DNA from: Burkholderia sp. WP9
GTDB taxonomy: Bacteria; Pseudomonadota; Gammaproteobacteria; Burkholderiales; Burkholderiaceae
NCBI RefSeq assembly: GCF_900104795.1
Contig: NZ_FNTG01000002.1
Coordinates: 2,480,001-2,544,000 of the forward strand
Reading direction: 5' to 3'
Length of the DNA: 64,000 bases
Shown: positions 63,144 through 64,000 of the stretch, in pieces
Layout of the letters: the number at the start of each line of letters is the position of its first letter
Position numbering within the stretch: the stretch's first letter is position 1
Program-made: the position numbers and the translations under genes
Notes under the pieces: model-generated
Seen by the model: only the letters and a program-made list of their open reading frames with translations
Databases searched by the model: none
Told to the model about the DNA's origin: nothing

Positions 63144-63995
63144 TTGAAAGCGCTCGACCTGGACGTGATGACCATGATCGTGGCTGTCGCCGATACCGGC
63201 AATATCAGTCGGGCGGCGGAAGTCGTGCATCGCTCGCAGTCTGCGGTGAGCATGCAGATCAAGACGCTCGAGAGCGCGCTCGGCAAGCCGCTGTTCGTAC
63301 GCAAGCCGAGAAATGTGGTTCCGACGCAGGACGGCGAAGTGCTGCTGACCTACGCCCGCCGCATGCTCGCCTTGCGCGAGGAAGCATGGGCCGCGGTGGT
63401 GCGGCCTGACGTGACGGGGCGCGTAAGCATCGGCGTGCCGGACGACTACGCGTCGTCGCTGCTGCCGCCGATCCTGAAGAAGTTTTCCGCAAGCTATCCG
63501 AAGGTGGAGATTCAGGTGGTCGGTTTGCCGAGTGTCGCATTGGCGCCGATGGTGAAAGACGGCTCGGTCGATCTGGTGTGCGCAACGCGAGTGAAGGGCC
63601 TGTCCGGCGAGTTCATCCGGCTCGAGCCGATGGAGTGGGCAGCGGCGCCGAGCGCCGATGAAATCTGGCGCGAACGGCCGCTGCCGATCGCCGTGTTTCT
63701 GCCGGGCAGTGTGGCGCGGGAAAATGCCATTCGCAGCCTTGAACGCGCGAAGATTCCCTATCGGACCTCGTATGAAAGCCCGAGTCTGCTCGGTCTGCTG
63801 TCGATGGCCGAAGCAGGACTTGCGATTGTCCCCCTCGCGCGATGCGCGGTCCCGGCGCATTTCACGTTGCTCGGGCGTGCGCACGGCTTGCCCGAGATTC
63901 AGGCGCTCGAAATGGTGTTGGCGCGCAGCACCGCTTCGAAGCGACCGCCGTGTGATTTTCTGGCGGAGAAGATCGTTTCGGAGTTGAGGCGGTAG
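63144..63995 (+). CDS. LysR-family transcriptional regulator
   Basis: The 283-residue protein starts with TTG (MKALDLDVMTMIVAVADTGNISRAAEVVHRSQSAVSMQIKTLESALGKPLFVRKPRNVVPTQDG), an intact LysR DNA-binding domain. The effector region begins GRVSIGVPDDYASSLLPPILKKF, like IlvY/DgdR-type members. The stop falls five bases before the window end, so the gene is complete. It diverges from the alpha/beta-hydrolase gene and likely controls it. An internal ATG six or more codons later is possible but would cut into helix 1. Confidence 0.9.
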   Translation: MKALDLDVMTMIVAVADTGNISRAAEVVHRSQSAVSMQIKTLESALGKPLFVRKPRNVVPTQDGEVLLTYARRMLALREEAWAAVVRPDVTGRVSIGVPDDYASSLLPPILKKFSASYPKVEIQVVGLPSVALAPMVKDGSVDLVCATRVKGLSGEFIRLEPMEWAAAPSADEIWRERPLPIAVFLPGSVARENAIRSLERAKIPYRTSYESPSLLGLLSMAEAGLAIVPLARCAVPAHFTLLGRAHGLPEIQALEMVLARSTASKRPPCDFLAEKIVSELRR

Positions 63996-64000
63996 ATTCA

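Overview
The window is a stretch of high-GC proteobacterial chromosome that looks like Paraburkholderia/Burkholderia sensu lato, probably a secondary chromosome. The reasons are the GC-rich coding, the very many LysR/TetR/GntR/AraC regulators beside small catabolic operons, a dialkylglycine decarboxylase that I recall as nearly the B. cepacia DgdA sequence, and a complete E. coli-type IlvD. I saw no rRNA, tRNA, CRISPR array, phage or intact insertion sequence.

Layout. 1-5.7 kb: the end of an RND efflux pump gene, its outer-membrane lipoprotein, then pqiABC (MCE lipid transport). 5.7-15.8 kb: a TetR regulator divergent from an aromatic catabolic cluster: a frameshifted extradiol dioxygenase, a fumarylacetoacetase-family hydrolase, an acyl-CoA ligase, OmpW, and a two-subunit molybdenum enzyme resembling anaerobic pyrogallol-phloroglucinol transhydroxylase, with an extra N-terminal SCP2-like domain. 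15.9-18.0 kb: two small heat-shock proteins divergent from an unknown protein with a sigma32-like promoter, then a lone receiver protein.

18.5-25.1 kb is the most interesting region. It holds a photoactive yellow protein (PYP) homologue with the chromophore residues kept, overlapping a PAS-PAS-GGDEF cyclase and followed by an EAL phosphodiesterase. Next come genes typical of bacterial light-response clusters: a renalase-like FAD oxidoreductase, a LitR/CarH-type MerR regulator that seems to have lost the B12 ligand, GTP cyclohydrolase I, and an SDR-like protein without the catalytic Tyr. I infer a light-response island whose photosensor may be PYP.

25-36.9 kb: a DctA transporter and fumarase-superfamily lyase under a divergent GntR regulator with twin palindromes; an RhlE-type helicase lying between a 5'-truncated LysR gene and the 3' remnant of an NmrA gene (a recombination scar); a DAO-family oxidoreductase; a methyltransferase; dgdA with divergent dgdR. 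37-47 kb: LysR and NAD(P) oxidoreductase, periplasmic alkyl sulfatase, ilvD, TetR and aldo/keto reductase, hydrolase and LysR. 47-52 kb: a sulfide-oxidation module (TauE-type exporter, sulfide:quinone oxidoreductase, persulfide dioxygenase) divergent from FisR, with a sigma54-like promoter and a repeated upstream site. 52-55 kb: bicupin protein, LysR, small periplasmic protein. 55-61.8 kb: a sugar/pentitol operon (AraC regulator, CUT2 ABC transporter, polyol dehydrogenase, FGGY kinase). 62-64 kb: alpha/beta hydrolase divergent from LysR, next to a 13-bp tandem repeat.

All family names rest on my recognition of motifs and memory of family sequences; no search was run.
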